Positions 56,348 to 64,000 of a stretch of DNA of 64,000 nt are shown here, piece by piece. Under the pieces are notes generated by a model. That model ran no database searches. It was not told the origin of the DNA and saw only the letters and a program-made list of their open reading frames with translations. Origin of the DNA: Salinispora pacifica CNR114 (lineage in GTDB: Bacteria > Actinomycetota > Actinomycetes > Mycobacteriales > Micromonosporaceae); the NCBI RefSeq assembly GCF_000514775.1, contig NZ_AZWO01000001.1, positions 359,428-423,427 on the forward strand, given 5' to 3'. The translations under genes and the position numbers were made by a program. Position 1 is the first letter of the stretch. Every line of letters starts with the position of its first letter.

Positions 56348-57490
56348 ATGACGCGCCGGATCGCCGTCCTCGACGCGCCCACCAACCTCGGGCTACGCCC
56401 ACCCACCGCCACCTCGGTGCCGGGCTGTGGCAAGGCTCCTGGCGCCCTGCGCGACCAGGGCCTGCTCAGCCGGCTTCGGGCCCGGGATGCCGGCTGCCTG
56501 ACCCCGTCCCGGTACGACCCGGGCGACTGGCGGCCCGGCGATGGCGTATGTCACGCGTATGAGATAGCCAACTACTCGGTGGCGCTCGCCGACCGGATTG
56601 GCGCGGTCATAGATCGAGGCGAGTTTCCGCTGGTGCTCGGCGGGGACTGCTCGGTCGTGCTCGGCTCGGCGCTGGCCATGAACCGGCTCGGTGCGGCGGT
56701 GGGGGGTCGGGTCGGGCTCGTCTTCGTCGACGGGCATTCGGATTTTCGGCACCCCGGCAACGCCTCCTACGTGGGCGCGGCCGCCGGTGAGGGGTTGGCC
56801 CTGGTCACCGGTCGCGGTCAGCTGGATCTGACCGCTATTGAAGGCCGGCGGCCGTACTTTCGGGATATCGACGTGGTGGTGCTGGGCATCCGGGCGCAGG
56901 ACGACTATCGGCTCGACCTCCAAGCTGCCGGGATCACCACCCGACCAGTGCCGGCGTTGCGCGCGGAGGGTGCGGCCCGCACCGCGCAGTGGGCACACGA
57001 CCAGCTCACCCACTGTGCCGGCTACTGGCTGCACGTTGACGTGGATGTGCTGGACCCAGCTGTGATGCCCGCCGTTGACGCTCCCGACCCGGGCGGGATC
57101 GCCTTCGCCGAACTGGAGAGCCTGCTTGCCGGCCTGGTCGACACCCCGCACTGCCTCGGCGTCGAGCTGACCGTTTTCGACCCGGACTACGACCCGGACG
57201 GTTCGTACGCCGCGGAGATCGTTAACACCCTGGTCGGGGGCCTCCGCCCGGTCGCCGCGCCGGGATCGGTCCCGCCCCGGCGGCCTACCGTCGCCCTACC
57301 CCGGCGGGGGTCGGAGCGCCGCCGGAGCTCGGAGCAGCCGGCTCTCCTCGTCAACCGGGGCGGGCCGGCAAAGGTGGCGCAGCCGCCGGAGCCGCTGACC
57401 GGCGCGGGGGCGCCTGTTGCTCCCGAGGTGCCGGTTGACCCCGAGGTGCCCGCTGATCCGACGGCGCCGGCAGGCCCCGGGCGTCGGTAG
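56348..57490 (+). CDS. arginase/agmatinase-family ureohydrolase with Pro-rich tail
   Basis: Binuclear manganese hydrolase fold. The metal-ligand motifs are intact: GGDCSVVLG (replacing GGDHS, so Cys takes the place of the first His), FVDGHSDFRHP and HVDVDVLDPAVMPAVDAPDPGG, then a glutamate in VELTVFDPDYD. The first ~305 residues form the domain; the last ~75 are a disordered Arg/Pro/Ala-rich tail (PEVPVDPEVPADPTAPAGPG). The substrate (arginine, agmatine, formiminoglutamate or another guanidino compound) cannot be fixed from the sequence. The Cys in GGDCS is typical of a subgroup of arginase-like proteins. Confidence 0.82.
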   Translation: MTRRIAVLDAPTNLGLRPPTATSVPGCGKAPGALRDQGLLSRLRARDAGCLTPSRYDPGDWRPGDGVCHAYEIANYSVALADRIGAVIDRGEFPLVLGGDCSVVLGSALAMNRLGAAVGGRVGLVFVDGHSDFRHPGNASYVGAAAGEGLALVTGRGQLDLTAIEGRRPYFRDIDVVVLGIRAQDDYRLDLQAAGITTRPVPALRAEGAARTAQWAHDQLTHCAGYWLHVDVDVLDPAVMPAVDAPDPGGIAFAELESLLAGLVDTPHCLGVELTVFDPDYDPDGSYAAEIVNTLVGGLRPVAAPGSVPPRRPTVALPRRGSERRRSSEQPALLVNRGGPAKVAQPPEPLTGAGAPVAPEVPVDPEVPADPTAPAGPGRR

Positions 57491-57840
57491 GCCGCCAGGA
57501 GACGCCCGCCGGCCGGGAGGCGACCAACCAGCTCGCGGCCCACAGTCGGCCGCCTCGGGCAGCCCGCAGCCGTGCTGCGGGGGTGTCCCGAGGAGTGGCA
57601 CCCGGTTCCGGGCCCGCCCCCAGCTGGAGGCCGAGACGCCGAAGACCGGCTCCGATTGGGTGATGAATATCCGGAGGCGGGGTAACCCGGGGGTGGGTCG
57701 ACCCCTATCGCAGTAGGTGAAAGACGGCAGTCCCGAACCGGACGTCCGGATGATGGTCCGCCGACCAAGGCGCGGATAGGCAGGGCCTAGGCTGGGCGCA
57801 GAGTGACCCACGACGTGGTGGGTCGAGGGGAGTGGCACCG
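57491..57840 (+). promoter_or_regulatory. arginase-glutamate dehydrogenase intergenic region
   Basis: 350 bp without a supported gene. A hairpin CCCGCAG/CTGCGGG (57563-57581) may end the arginase transcript. TAGGCT (57788-57793) is a possible -10 box. A perfect 7-bp hairpin GACCCAC/GTGGGTC (57805-57824) lies immediately before the GGGGAG ribosome-binding site of the dehydrogenase gene and could modulate its translation. Confidence 0.5.
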
Positions 57841-60800
57841 ATGGACCGGCGTCCGGCTACCAAACCGGGACCCGACCTCCGGCAGGTTGATACCGGCCGG
57901 GACGACAACTTCGATTCGGCGACCGATTCCGACGGGTTCGGTGACGTCGAGACTGGTATGACCGGCTTGACTGGTTCGAGCATTGACTCGATCTACGACC
58001 TGGGCCTGCCCGCCAATGCCCTGGGGGAGGACGCCGAGGATTCGGACTTCGACGAAACGGTACCCAACGCGGAGCGCTTGGTGGCGCAGGCGATCGCGCT
58101 CGCCGGCGACGACCACGACTCGGCGTCGCTGGTTCGCCGTTACTGGCGGTTCGCACCCGATGAGGAACTGATCGGCTTCACGGCTGAGGAGATGCTCGAC
58201 TCCGTCCGCACCCACCGGGAACTGGCCGAGCAGCGGGTACCGGGCGAACTCAAACTGCGCATCCACGAGCCGGATGCCGACCAGCACCACTCGGTGGTCG
58301 AGATCGTCACCGACGACATGCCCTTCCTGGTGGACTCGGTGACAGCCCTGCTCAACTCGCATCACCTGGATGTGCACCTGCTGGTCCATCCGTTGTTGGT
58401 GATTCGGCGCGAGCCGCTGGGCCGGCTGATCGAGGTGGCCGCCGACGTGGAGCCCGACGAGGTGACCACCGGTGGCCTGGTCGAGAGCTGGATGCGGATC
58501 GAGATCGACCCGGTCCGGGACGCGGCGGACCGGGACAACCTGCGTCGGGAGCTGCAACGCGTGCTCACCGACGTGCGGGAGGCGGTCGAGGACTGGCCCA
58601 GGATGCGCCAGCAGGCGCTGACGCTCGCCGACGAGCTGGCGGCCGCGCGGAACAGCGAGAACCGGCCGCCGGTGCCGGAAAAGGACATCACCGACTCGGT
58701 CGAGCTGCTGCGCTGGCTCGCCCACGACCACTTCACCTTCCTCGGCTACCGGGAGTATCGCCTGGTGGACTCCGAGGGGGAGACAGGCGGCCAGGCCCTG
58801 CGCGCGGTGCTCGGCACCGGCCTCGGGATCCTGCGCTCGGATTCCACGGAGTCCCGGGCGTTGTCGTCGATGACGCCCGAGGCGCACGAGCGGGTTACCG
58901 AGAAGCGCCTGCTGGTCATCACCAAGGCGAACTCCCGGGCGACCGTGCACCGATCCGCGTACCTGGACTACATCGGCTTCAAGGTGTTCAACGAGGCCGG
59001 CGAGGTGGTCGGCGAACGTCGGTTCATCGGTCTCTTCGCCACCGCCGCGTACCGCACCAGCGTGCAGGAACTACCGGTGGTACGGCGCAAGGTGGCGGAG
59101 GTGGTCGATCGGTCCGGTCTGAGTCTGCGCAGCCACTCCGGCAAGGATCTGCTGCAGATCCTGGAAACCTATCCGCGCGACGAGCTGTTCCAGATCAAGA
59201 CCGATGACCTCTACCACGCGGTGATCGGTGTGCTGCGAATGGCGGGCCGCCGGCAACTGCGGGTGTTTCTGCGCCGGGACGCGTACGGACGCTTCATCTC
59301 CTGCCTGATCTATCTGCCGCGGGACCGGTTCACCACCCAGAACCGGCTGCGGATGCAGGACATCCTGCTGCGGGAGCTGAACGGGGTCGGGGTCGACTAC
59401 ACCACCCGGGTTACCGAGTCGATGCTGGCTCGGGTGCACTTCATCGTGCGCACCGACCCGACCAAGCCGCCGGGGGATATCGACGCCGACCTGCTCGCCG
59501 AAGAGTTGGCCGACGCCACTCGTCTCTGGGACGACGACTACCGGCTGGTGCTGGAGCGCAAGCTCGGCGACGAGCAGGCCAAGCATCTCTTCTCCCGGTA
59601 CGCCGACGCCTTCCCGGAGGGCTACAAGGACGGGCACACGCCGTACGAGGCGATGAAGGACCTGGCGAAGCTGGAGCTGCTGGAGGAGCCCGGCCAACTG
59701 GAGATGCACCTGTTCCGGAAGCAGTTGGCGCCGCGTGCGGCGAGTCGGGTGGCCGGCGGCGACGAGTCGATGGACGTCCGGTTCAAGGTCTACCGGTACG
59801 GCGAGCCAATGATGCTCTCGGCGGTGCTGCCGGTGCTGCACTCGCTCGGGGTGAAGGCGGTCGACGAGCACCCGTACGAGGTAGAGCGCATCGACGGTCG
59901 GATCTGGCTGTACGACTTCGGCCTGCGGTTGCCGGAGGGGCACCAGGAGCTGGCCGAGGTTCGCCCGCACGTGGAGAACGCCTTCGCGGCCGCGTGGCGG
60001 GGCGAGGCCGAGGTGGACGGCTTCAATGCGCTGGTTCTGCGCGCCGGCCTCACCTGGCGGCAGGTGGTCGTGTTGCGGGCGTACGCCAAGTATCTGCGCC
60101 AGGCGGGCACGGTCTTCTCCCAGGACTACATGGAGTCGACCTTCATCGCATATCCGCGGATCGCGGCCCTGCTGGTGCGGCTCTTCGAGGCCCGGTTCGC
60201 GCCGGGCTCGACGAGCGCCGAGCAGCGTCAGCAGCAGAGCAGGGAGCTGGTCACCGAGCTGCGTGCCGCGCTCGACGACGTGGCCAGCCTCGACCAGGAC
60301 CGAATCCTTCGGTCGTACCTGACGCTGATCCAGGCCACCCTGCGGACGAGCTTTTACCAGAAGCGCGTTGACGGGCGGCCGAAGCCGTATGTTGCCCTGA
60401 AGCTGGATCCGCAGGCGATTCCGGACCTGCCGGCGCCGCGGCCCCGGTTCGAGATCTTCGTGTACTCGCCCCGGTTCGAGGGGGTGCACCTGCGTTTCGG
60501 GCCGGTGGCCCGGGGCGGGTTGCGCTGGTCCGACCGGCGGGAGGACTTCCGTACCGAAGTGCTCGGTCTGGTCAAGGCGCAGATGGTGAAGAACGCCGTG
60601 ATCGTCCCGGTCGGCGCCAAGGGCGGCTTCGTGCTCAAGCAGAAGCCGGGCGACCGGGACGAAGCCGTGGCCTGTTACCAGGAGTTCATCTCCGCGCTGC
60701 TGGACGCCACCGACAACATCGTCAGCGGCGAGATCGTGCCGCCGCCGGATGTGGTTCGCCACGACGGGGACGACCCGTACATGGTGGTCGCGGCGGACAA

Positions 60801-62898
60801 GGGCACCGCCACGTTCTCCGACATCGCCAACGAGATCTCCACGGCCCACAACTTCTGGCTGGGCGACGCGTTCGCCTCCGGCGGATCGGCGGGCTACGAC
60901 CACAAGAAGATGGGGATCACCGCCCGCGGCGCCTGGGAGTCGGTGAAACGGCACTTCCGCGAGTTGGGGCACGACACCCAGACCGAGGAATTCACGGTGG
61001 TCGGTGTCGGCGATATGTCCGGTGACGTCTTCGGCAACGGGATGCTGCTGTCGCGGCACATCCGGCTGGTGGCCGCCTTCGACCACCGGCACATCTTCCT
61101 CGACCCGAATCCGGACGCCGCCACCTCCTGGGTGGAGCGCAGGCGGCTGTTCGACCTGTCCCGGTCGACGTGGGAGGAGTACAACCCGGAGTTGATCTCC
61201 GAGGGGGGCGGCGTGTTCCTCCGTACCGCGAAGTCGGTGCCGATCTCGCCTCAGGTGCGGGTGGCGCTCGGCATCGAGGACGGCGTGTCCCAGCTCAGCC
61301 CGCAGGAGTTGATGAAGGCGATCCTCACCGCCTCGGTCGACCTGTTCTGGAACGGCGGCATCGGCACCTACATCAAGGCCTCGAGCCAGACCAACGTCGA
61401 GGTGGGGGACAAGTCCAACGACGCGATTCGGGTTGACGGCAAGGACCTGCGCTGCCGGGTGGTCGGTGAGGGGGGCAACCTGGGCTGCACCCAACTCGGC
61501 CGGATCGAGTACGCCGAGGCGGGTGGTCGGATCTACACCGACTTCATCGACAACGCGGCCGGGGTGGACTGTTCGGACCACGAGGTGAACATCAAGATCC
61601 TGCTCAACACGGCGGTCGCCGACGGGGAACTGACCGTTGGTGAGCGGGACAAATTGCTCGCCGAGATGACCGACGAGGTCGCCGAGTTGGTGCTGCGGGA
61701 CAACTACGACCAAGCGCGGGCGATCAGCAACGCACAGGCCCAGGCGCCGTCGCTGTTGCCGGTACACCGGCGGATGATTGTTGACCTGGAGCGCTCAGGT
61801 GCCCTGGACCGGGCGTTGGAGGCGCTGCCACCGGACGAGGAACTGGCCGTCCGGATGGAGTCGGGGATGACGGCGCCGGAGTTCGCGGTGCTGCTTGCGT
61901 ACGTCAAGATCGTGCTTGAGAAGGAGATCCTGGCGGAAGGCCTGGCCGACGAGGAGTGGACGACCGAACTGCTGGTCAACTACTTCCCGACGCCGATGCG
62001 GGAGCGGTTCGCCGACCGGATGTCCCGCCACCGGCTGCGTCGGGACATCGTCACCACCATGCTGGTGAACGAGACGATCAACCGGGGCGGGATCTCGTTC
62101 GTCTACCGGGTGGTCGAGGAGACCGGGGCGAGCGCCGCCGACGTACTCCGTGCGTACGTGGTGGTCCGCGAGGTGTTCGGGCTGCGCAAGATCTGGAACG
62201 CCGTCGAGGAGCTGGACAATCGAGTCGCCCCTGACCTGCAGACCGACGTCTACCTGGACTTCCGGCGCCTGCTCGACCGGGCGGTGCGGTGGCTGGTGAC
62301 CAACCGCCGCTCTCCGATCGACGTGCCGGCGGAGATCGCGCGGCTGCGTGACGGGGTCGCCCACCTCCTACCCCGGATGGAGACGCTCTTCTACGGCAGC
62401 GAGCGGGAGGCGATCGCGGCGCACATCGAGTCTACGGTCGCCAAGGGACTACCGCGGGACCTGGCGCAGCAGACGGTGCGGCTGATGTACAGCTTCGGCC
62501 TGCTCGACGTCGTCGAGACTGCGGCGAGCAGCGGACGGGACGTGTCCGAAGTCGCATCGGTCTACTTCGTCTTGTCGGACCGGTTCCGGGTGGACTCGCT
62601 GCTGTCGAAGATCTCGCTGCTGCCGCGAGAGGACCGGTGGCAGACACTGGCCCGGATGGCGCTGCGGTACGACCTGTACGCCGCGCTCGCCGCGCTGACC
62701 ACCGAGGTGTTGGGGGGTACCCCAGGCGATCTGCCACCGGTGGAGCGGGTGCAGCAGTGGGAGCAGTCGAACGCCACCTCGATCCACCGTGCCCAGCGGG
62801 CGATGGGGGAGTTCGACGAGTCCCGTGCCGACCTGGCTGCCCTGTCGGTGCTGCTGCGTCAGATCCGAACCCTGGTGCGGACCTCGGCGGCATCCTGA
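57841..62898 (+). CDS. gdh: NAD-specific glutamate dehydrogenase, large (L-GDH180) class
   Basis: Catabolic glutamate dehydrogenase of 1685 residues: glutamate + NAD+ to 2-oxoglutarate + ammonia. The long N-terminal region (about 1-800) contains ACT-like regulatory domains (VVEIVTDDMPFLVDSVTALLNSHHLDVHLLVHPLLVIRR). The catalytic region (about 830-1350) carries RFGPVARGGLRWSDRREDFRTEVLGLVKAQMVKNAVIVPVGAKGGFVLKQ with the substrate-binding lysines, the nucleotide-binding VGVGDMSGDVFGNGML and the GEGGNLGCTQLGRIEYA block. The C-terminal third is helical. GGGGAG precedes the ATG at 57841; an in-frame GTG three codons earlier is possible. Its closest well-studied relatives are Streptomyces and mycobacterial GDH, the latter controlled by GarA. 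Confidence 0.95.
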   Translation: MDRRPATKPGPDLRQVDTGRDDNFDSATDSDGFGDVETGMTGLTGSSIDSIYDLGLPANALGEDAEDSDFDETVPNAERLVAQAIALAGDDHDSASLVRRYWRFAPDEELIGFTAEEMLDSVRTHRELAEQRVPGELKLRIHEPDADQHHSVVEIVTDDMPFLVDSVTALLNSHHLDVHLLVHPLLVIRREPLGRLIEVAADVEPDEVTTGGLVESWMRIEIDPVRDAADRDNLRRELQRVLTDVREAVEDWPRMRQQALTLADELAAARNSENRPPVPEKDITDSVELLRWLAHDHFTFLGYREYRLVDSEGETGGQALRAVLGTGLGILRSDSTESRALSSMTPEAHERVTEKRLLVITKANSRATVHRSAYLDYIGFKVFNEAGEVVGERRFIGLFATAAYRTSVQELPVVRRKVAEVVDRSGLSLRSHSGKDLLQILETYPRDELFQIKTDDLYHAVIGVLRMAGRRQLRVFLRRDAYGRFISCLIYLPRDRFTTQNRLRMQDILLRELNGVGVDYTTRVTESMLARVHFIVRTDPTKPPGDIDADLLAEELADATRLWDDDYRLVLERKLGDEQAKHLFSRYADAFPEGYKDGHTPYEAMKDLAKLELLEEPGQLEMHLFRKQLAPRAASRVAGGDESMDVRFKVYRYGEPMMLSAVLPVLHSLGVKAVDEHPYEVERIDGRIWLYDFGLRLPEGHQELAEVRPHVENAFAAAWRGEAEVDGFNALVLRAGLTWRQVVVLRAYAKYLRQAGTVFSQDYMESTFIAYPRIAALLVRLFEARFAPGSTSAEQRQQQSRELVTELRAALDDVASLDQDRILRSYLTLIQATLRTSFYQKRVDGRPKPYVALKLDPQAIPDLPAPRPRFEIFVYSPRFEGVHLRFGPVARGGLRWSDRREDFRTEVLGLVKAQMVKNAVIVPVGAKGGFVLKQKPGDRDEAVACYQEFISALLDATDNIVSGEIVPPPDVVRHDGDDPYMVVAADKGTATFSDIANEISTAHNFWLGDAFASGGSAGYDHKKMGITARGAWESVKRHFRELGHDTQTEEFTVVGVGDMSGDVFGNGMLLSRHIRLVAAFDHRHIFLDPNPDAATSWVERRRLFDLSRSTWEEYNPELISEGGGVFLRTAKSVPISPQVRVALGIEDGVSQLSPQELMKAILTASVDLFWNGGIGTYIKASSQTNVEVGDKSNDAIRVDGKDLRCRVVGEGGNLGCTQLGRIEYAEAGGRIYTDFIDNAAGVDCSDHEVNIKILLNTAVADGELTVGERDKLLAEMTDEVAELVLRDNYDQARAISNAQAQAPSLLPVHRRMIVDLERSGALDRALEALPPDEELAVRMESGMTAPEFAVLLAYVKIVLEKEILAEGLADEEWTTELLVNYFPTPMRERFADRMSRHRLRRDIVTTMLVNETINRGGISFVYRVVEETGASAADVLRAYVVVREVFGLRKIWNAVEELDNRVAPDLQTDVYLDFRRLLDRAVRWLVTNRRSPIDVPAEIARLRDGVAHLLPRMETLFYGSEREAIAAHIESTVAKGLPRDLAQQTVRLMYSFGLLDVVETAASSGRDVSEVASVYFVLSDRFRVDSLLSKISLLPREDRWQTLARMALRYDLYAALAALTTEVLGGTPGDLPPVERVQQWEQSNATSIHRAQRAMGEFDESRADLAALSVLLRQIRTLVRTSAAS

Positions 62899-62908
62899 CC
62901 CGGGTGGT

Positions 62909-62939
62909 GTCCCGGCGGCCGCGGCACGGCCGCCGGGAC
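62909..62939. terminator. bidirectional hairpin terminator
   Basis: A perfect 13-bp stem (62909-62921 with 62927-62939, arm GTCCCGGCGGCCG) and 5-nt loop lie between the convergent glutamate dehydrogenase and sortase genes. Confidence 0.8.
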
Positions 62940-62953
62940 CTCCGATCCCTGGG

Positions 62954-63634
62954 TCATTTGGCGTGGGCCTGGGTGGCGAACACGACGATGTTGTCCGGGT
63001 AGTCGCCGGCCGCCTCATCGAAGACGCCACCACAGGTCACCACCCGTAGTGCGATCTGGTCCGTGGGGCCGTAGACCAGTTCGGTCGGGAAATCGTTCTT
63101 CGGATAGGACCGCACCGACTCGATGGTGAAGTCGACCTGCTCGCCGTCCTCCCGGACCACGCCAACCATGTCGCCAGGTCGCAGGTCACCGAGGGAGAAG
63201 AAGACCGCGGGACCAAGCTCCGCCGAGTCGACGTGTCCGACAATCACGGCGTTGCCGATCTCGCCCGGGCTCGCTCCCGGCTCGTACCAGCCGGCCAGCT
63301 GCGCCTGATCGAGCGGGGGTACCTCAACTGTACCGTCCGGATTGGTCCCGATCTTCATGATCGATGCGTGGACACCGATCTTGGGGATGACGATTTGGCT
63401 GGGCGCGGAGCGGGGGCGGCCGGAGGGGGCAGGCTGGGCGGCTTCCGGGCTGGTGGCCGCTGCCCCGACTGGGGAGTTGACCAGCGCGGGAGGCTGCGGG
63501 GGGCGGGCCGTGGGACCATCCGGAAGCGATGCCCCGATCAGGCCGAAGCCGGCCAGGGCAAGCAGAACGAGGACGACAGGGCCGGAGGCACGCCACGAGA
63601 ATCCGTGGCGGCCACCGGCCCGGGTCGTCGTCAC
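62954..63634 (-). CDS. class F sortase, with Pro at the usual catalytic-Arg position
   Basis: Membrane-anchored transpeptidase of 226 residues. It has a basic N-terminus and one helix (ASGPVVLVLLALAGFGLIGA), a Pro/Ala-rich linker, then the sortase barrel starting IVIPKIGVHASIMKIG. The catalytic His is in VIVGHVDSAELG (H134) and the Cys in LRVVTCGG (C201). The segment where class F enzymes usually read YRDNVVV is DYPDNIVVFA here, so the expected Arg is Pro213. The start is GTG 63634, one base after the stop of the upstream gene; an ATG at 63652 overlapping that gene is the alternative. The adjacent surface-protein gene is its probable substrate. Confidence 0.85.
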   Translation of the reverse strand: MTTTRAGGRHGFSWRASGPVVLVLLALAGFGLIGASLPDGPTARPPQPPALVNSPVGAAATSPEAAQPAPSGRPRSAPSQIVIPKIGVHASIMKIGTNPDGTVEVPPLDQAQLAGWYEPGASPGEIGNAVIVGHVDSAELGPAVFFSLGDLRPGDMVGVVREDGEQVDFTIESVRSYPKNDFPTELVYGPTDQIALRVVTCGGVFDEAAGDYPDNIVVFATQAHAK

Positions 63635-63635
63635 C

Positions 63636-64000
63636 TCAGACCAGGGAACCATTGGTCCGACGGCGAAGCAGCACCAGACCGCCCAGGGCGGCCGCGCCGA
63701 CCAGACCAGCCCCACCGGCGGCGAGGCCCAAGTTGGTGCCGGCGCTCATGCCGCCGTCACCACCAGCGACACCGCCCCGCGGCAGGACGACCAGTTCGCC
63801 CTCGCCACACGAGCCTTCGAGTTTGTAGGTACCCGGCTTGGCATTCCGGTCAACCATGGCTTCGCCGTAGTAGACGTAGTCCCGCTTGTGCTCCCAGCGG
63901 TCCCCGCCCCGGTCACCGTGGTCTCCAGCCGCCTGGTGGCCCTTGTAGTCGTGGCCCTTGTAGTCGTGGCCCTTGTAGTCGTGGCCCTTGTAGTCGTGGC
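63636..64000 (-). CDS. probable sortase-linked surface protein with HDYKG repeats (N-terminus outside window)
   Basis: The frame is open from the window edge to the stop at 63636 and about 120 residues are visible. They begin with four HDYKG pentapeptides, then HQAAGDHGDRGGDRWEHKRDYVYYGEAMVDRN, a domain-like KPGTYKLEGSCGEGELVV, the sequence LPRGG, a Gly-rich spacer, a membrane helix (GLAAGGAGLVGAAALGGLVLL) and a terminal RRRTNGSLV. This is the layout of a cell-wall sorting signal, but LPRGG differs from LPxTG. The signal peptide would be outside the window. It lies directly upstream of the class F sortase gene in the same direction. The His/Asp-rich repeats could bind metal. Confidence 0.75.
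   Translation of the reverse strand, partial: HDYKGHDYKGHDYKGHDYKGHQAAGDHGDRGGDRWEHKRDYVYYGEAMVDRNAKPGTYKLEGSCGEGELVVLPRGGVAGGDGGMSAGTNLGLAAGGAGLVGAAALGGLVLLRRRTNGSLV
63939..63998 (-). repeat. 15-bp tandem repeats encoding HDYKG
   Basis: Four identical 15-bp units read CACGACTACAAGGGC on the minus strand, in frame, and run into the window end, so the full array is longer or ends beyond the edge. Confidence 0.9.

Noticed and set aside
57491..57840. Possible small gene between the arginase and glutamate dehydrogenase genes
   Set aside because: All frames there are short or are Pro/Arg-rich antisense strings. The stretch is better explained by a terminator hairpin, a -10 box and a leader hairpin.
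59071..61767. An 898-codon open frame on the minus strand opposite the glutamate dehydrogenase gene
   Set aside because: It mirrors codon bias of the real plus-strand gene: in very GC-rich genes the antisense frame stays open by chance. The translation is a His/Arg/Val/Gln-rich string without any recognisable domain.

Overview
The window is high-GC actinobacterial chromosome, most likely from the family Micromonosporaceae (Salinispora/Micromonospora type). The evidence is the protein families, the strong GC bias at third codon positions, many leaderless starts, and an interspersed repeat next to lysA of a kind common in those genera. The genus is inference. The region is dense core chromosome: no prophage, insertion sequence, CRISPR array, rRNA or tRNA was recognised.

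Layout. 1-5.0 kb: end of argS, then lysA-hom-thrC (lysine and threonine/methionine branch of the aspartate family). 5.2-9.9 kb: an RND exporter and an MFS permease. 9.9-18.8 kb: thrB, rho, rpmE, prfA, a divergent GGDEF protein, prmC, a Sua5/YrdC protein and a low-molecular-weight phosphatase. 18.9-21.0 kb: a class A penicillin-binding protein. 21.2-30.5 kb: the F1Fo ATP synthase genes (two AtpI-type proteins, atpB-E-F-H-A-G-D, then atpC), interrupted between atpD and atpC by a terminator and an LCP-family cell-wall ligase gene. 30.5-36.0 kb: a DUF2550 protein, cobalamin adenosyltransferase, murA, 3-hydroxybutyryl-CoA dehydrogenase and an ABC-2 transporter. 36.1-44.7 kb: ethylmalonyl-CoA mutase, nucS, an aldehyde dehydrogenase, a tandem 3-hydroxyacyl-CoA dehydrogenase, a small Cys/His protein, an alpha/beta hydrolase and an AI-2E-type permease. 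44.8-48.6 kb: two long coiled-coil proteins resembling the Streptomyces Scy/FilP polar cytoskeleton. 48.9-55.3 kb: crotonyl-CoA carboxylase/reductase, methylmalonyl-CoA epimerase, acetyl-CoA acetyltransferase, a MeaB-type GTPase and an acyl-CoA mutase with isobutyryl-CoA mutase active-site residues. 55.4-64.0 kb: a YbbN-like thioredoxin, an arginase-family protein, the giant NAD-glutamate dehydrogenase, a class F sortase and the end of a probable surface protein with HDYKG repeats.

How the parts fit. Acetyl-CoA acetyltransferase, 3-hydroxyacyl-CoA dehydrogenases, Ccr, Ecm, epimerase, a B12-mutase chaperone, a second mutase and a cobalamin adenosyltransferase make up most of an ethylmalonyl-CoA / C4-C5 acyl-CoA interconversion network, scattered over about 25 kb. 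Four of its transcription units carry the same 18-bp partly palindromic sequence (33300, 40485, 51190, 53510), and a weaker fifth copy lies upstream of ccr (50335). This suggests one undescribed regulon under a TetR-like repressor. Other points worth attention are the MurA Cys-to-Asp substitution (fosfomycin insensitivity), the sortase/HDYKG-repeat pair at the right edge, the hendecad repeats in the Scy-like protein, and a recurrent leaderless promoter design with the -10 box exactly 6 nt before the start codon.
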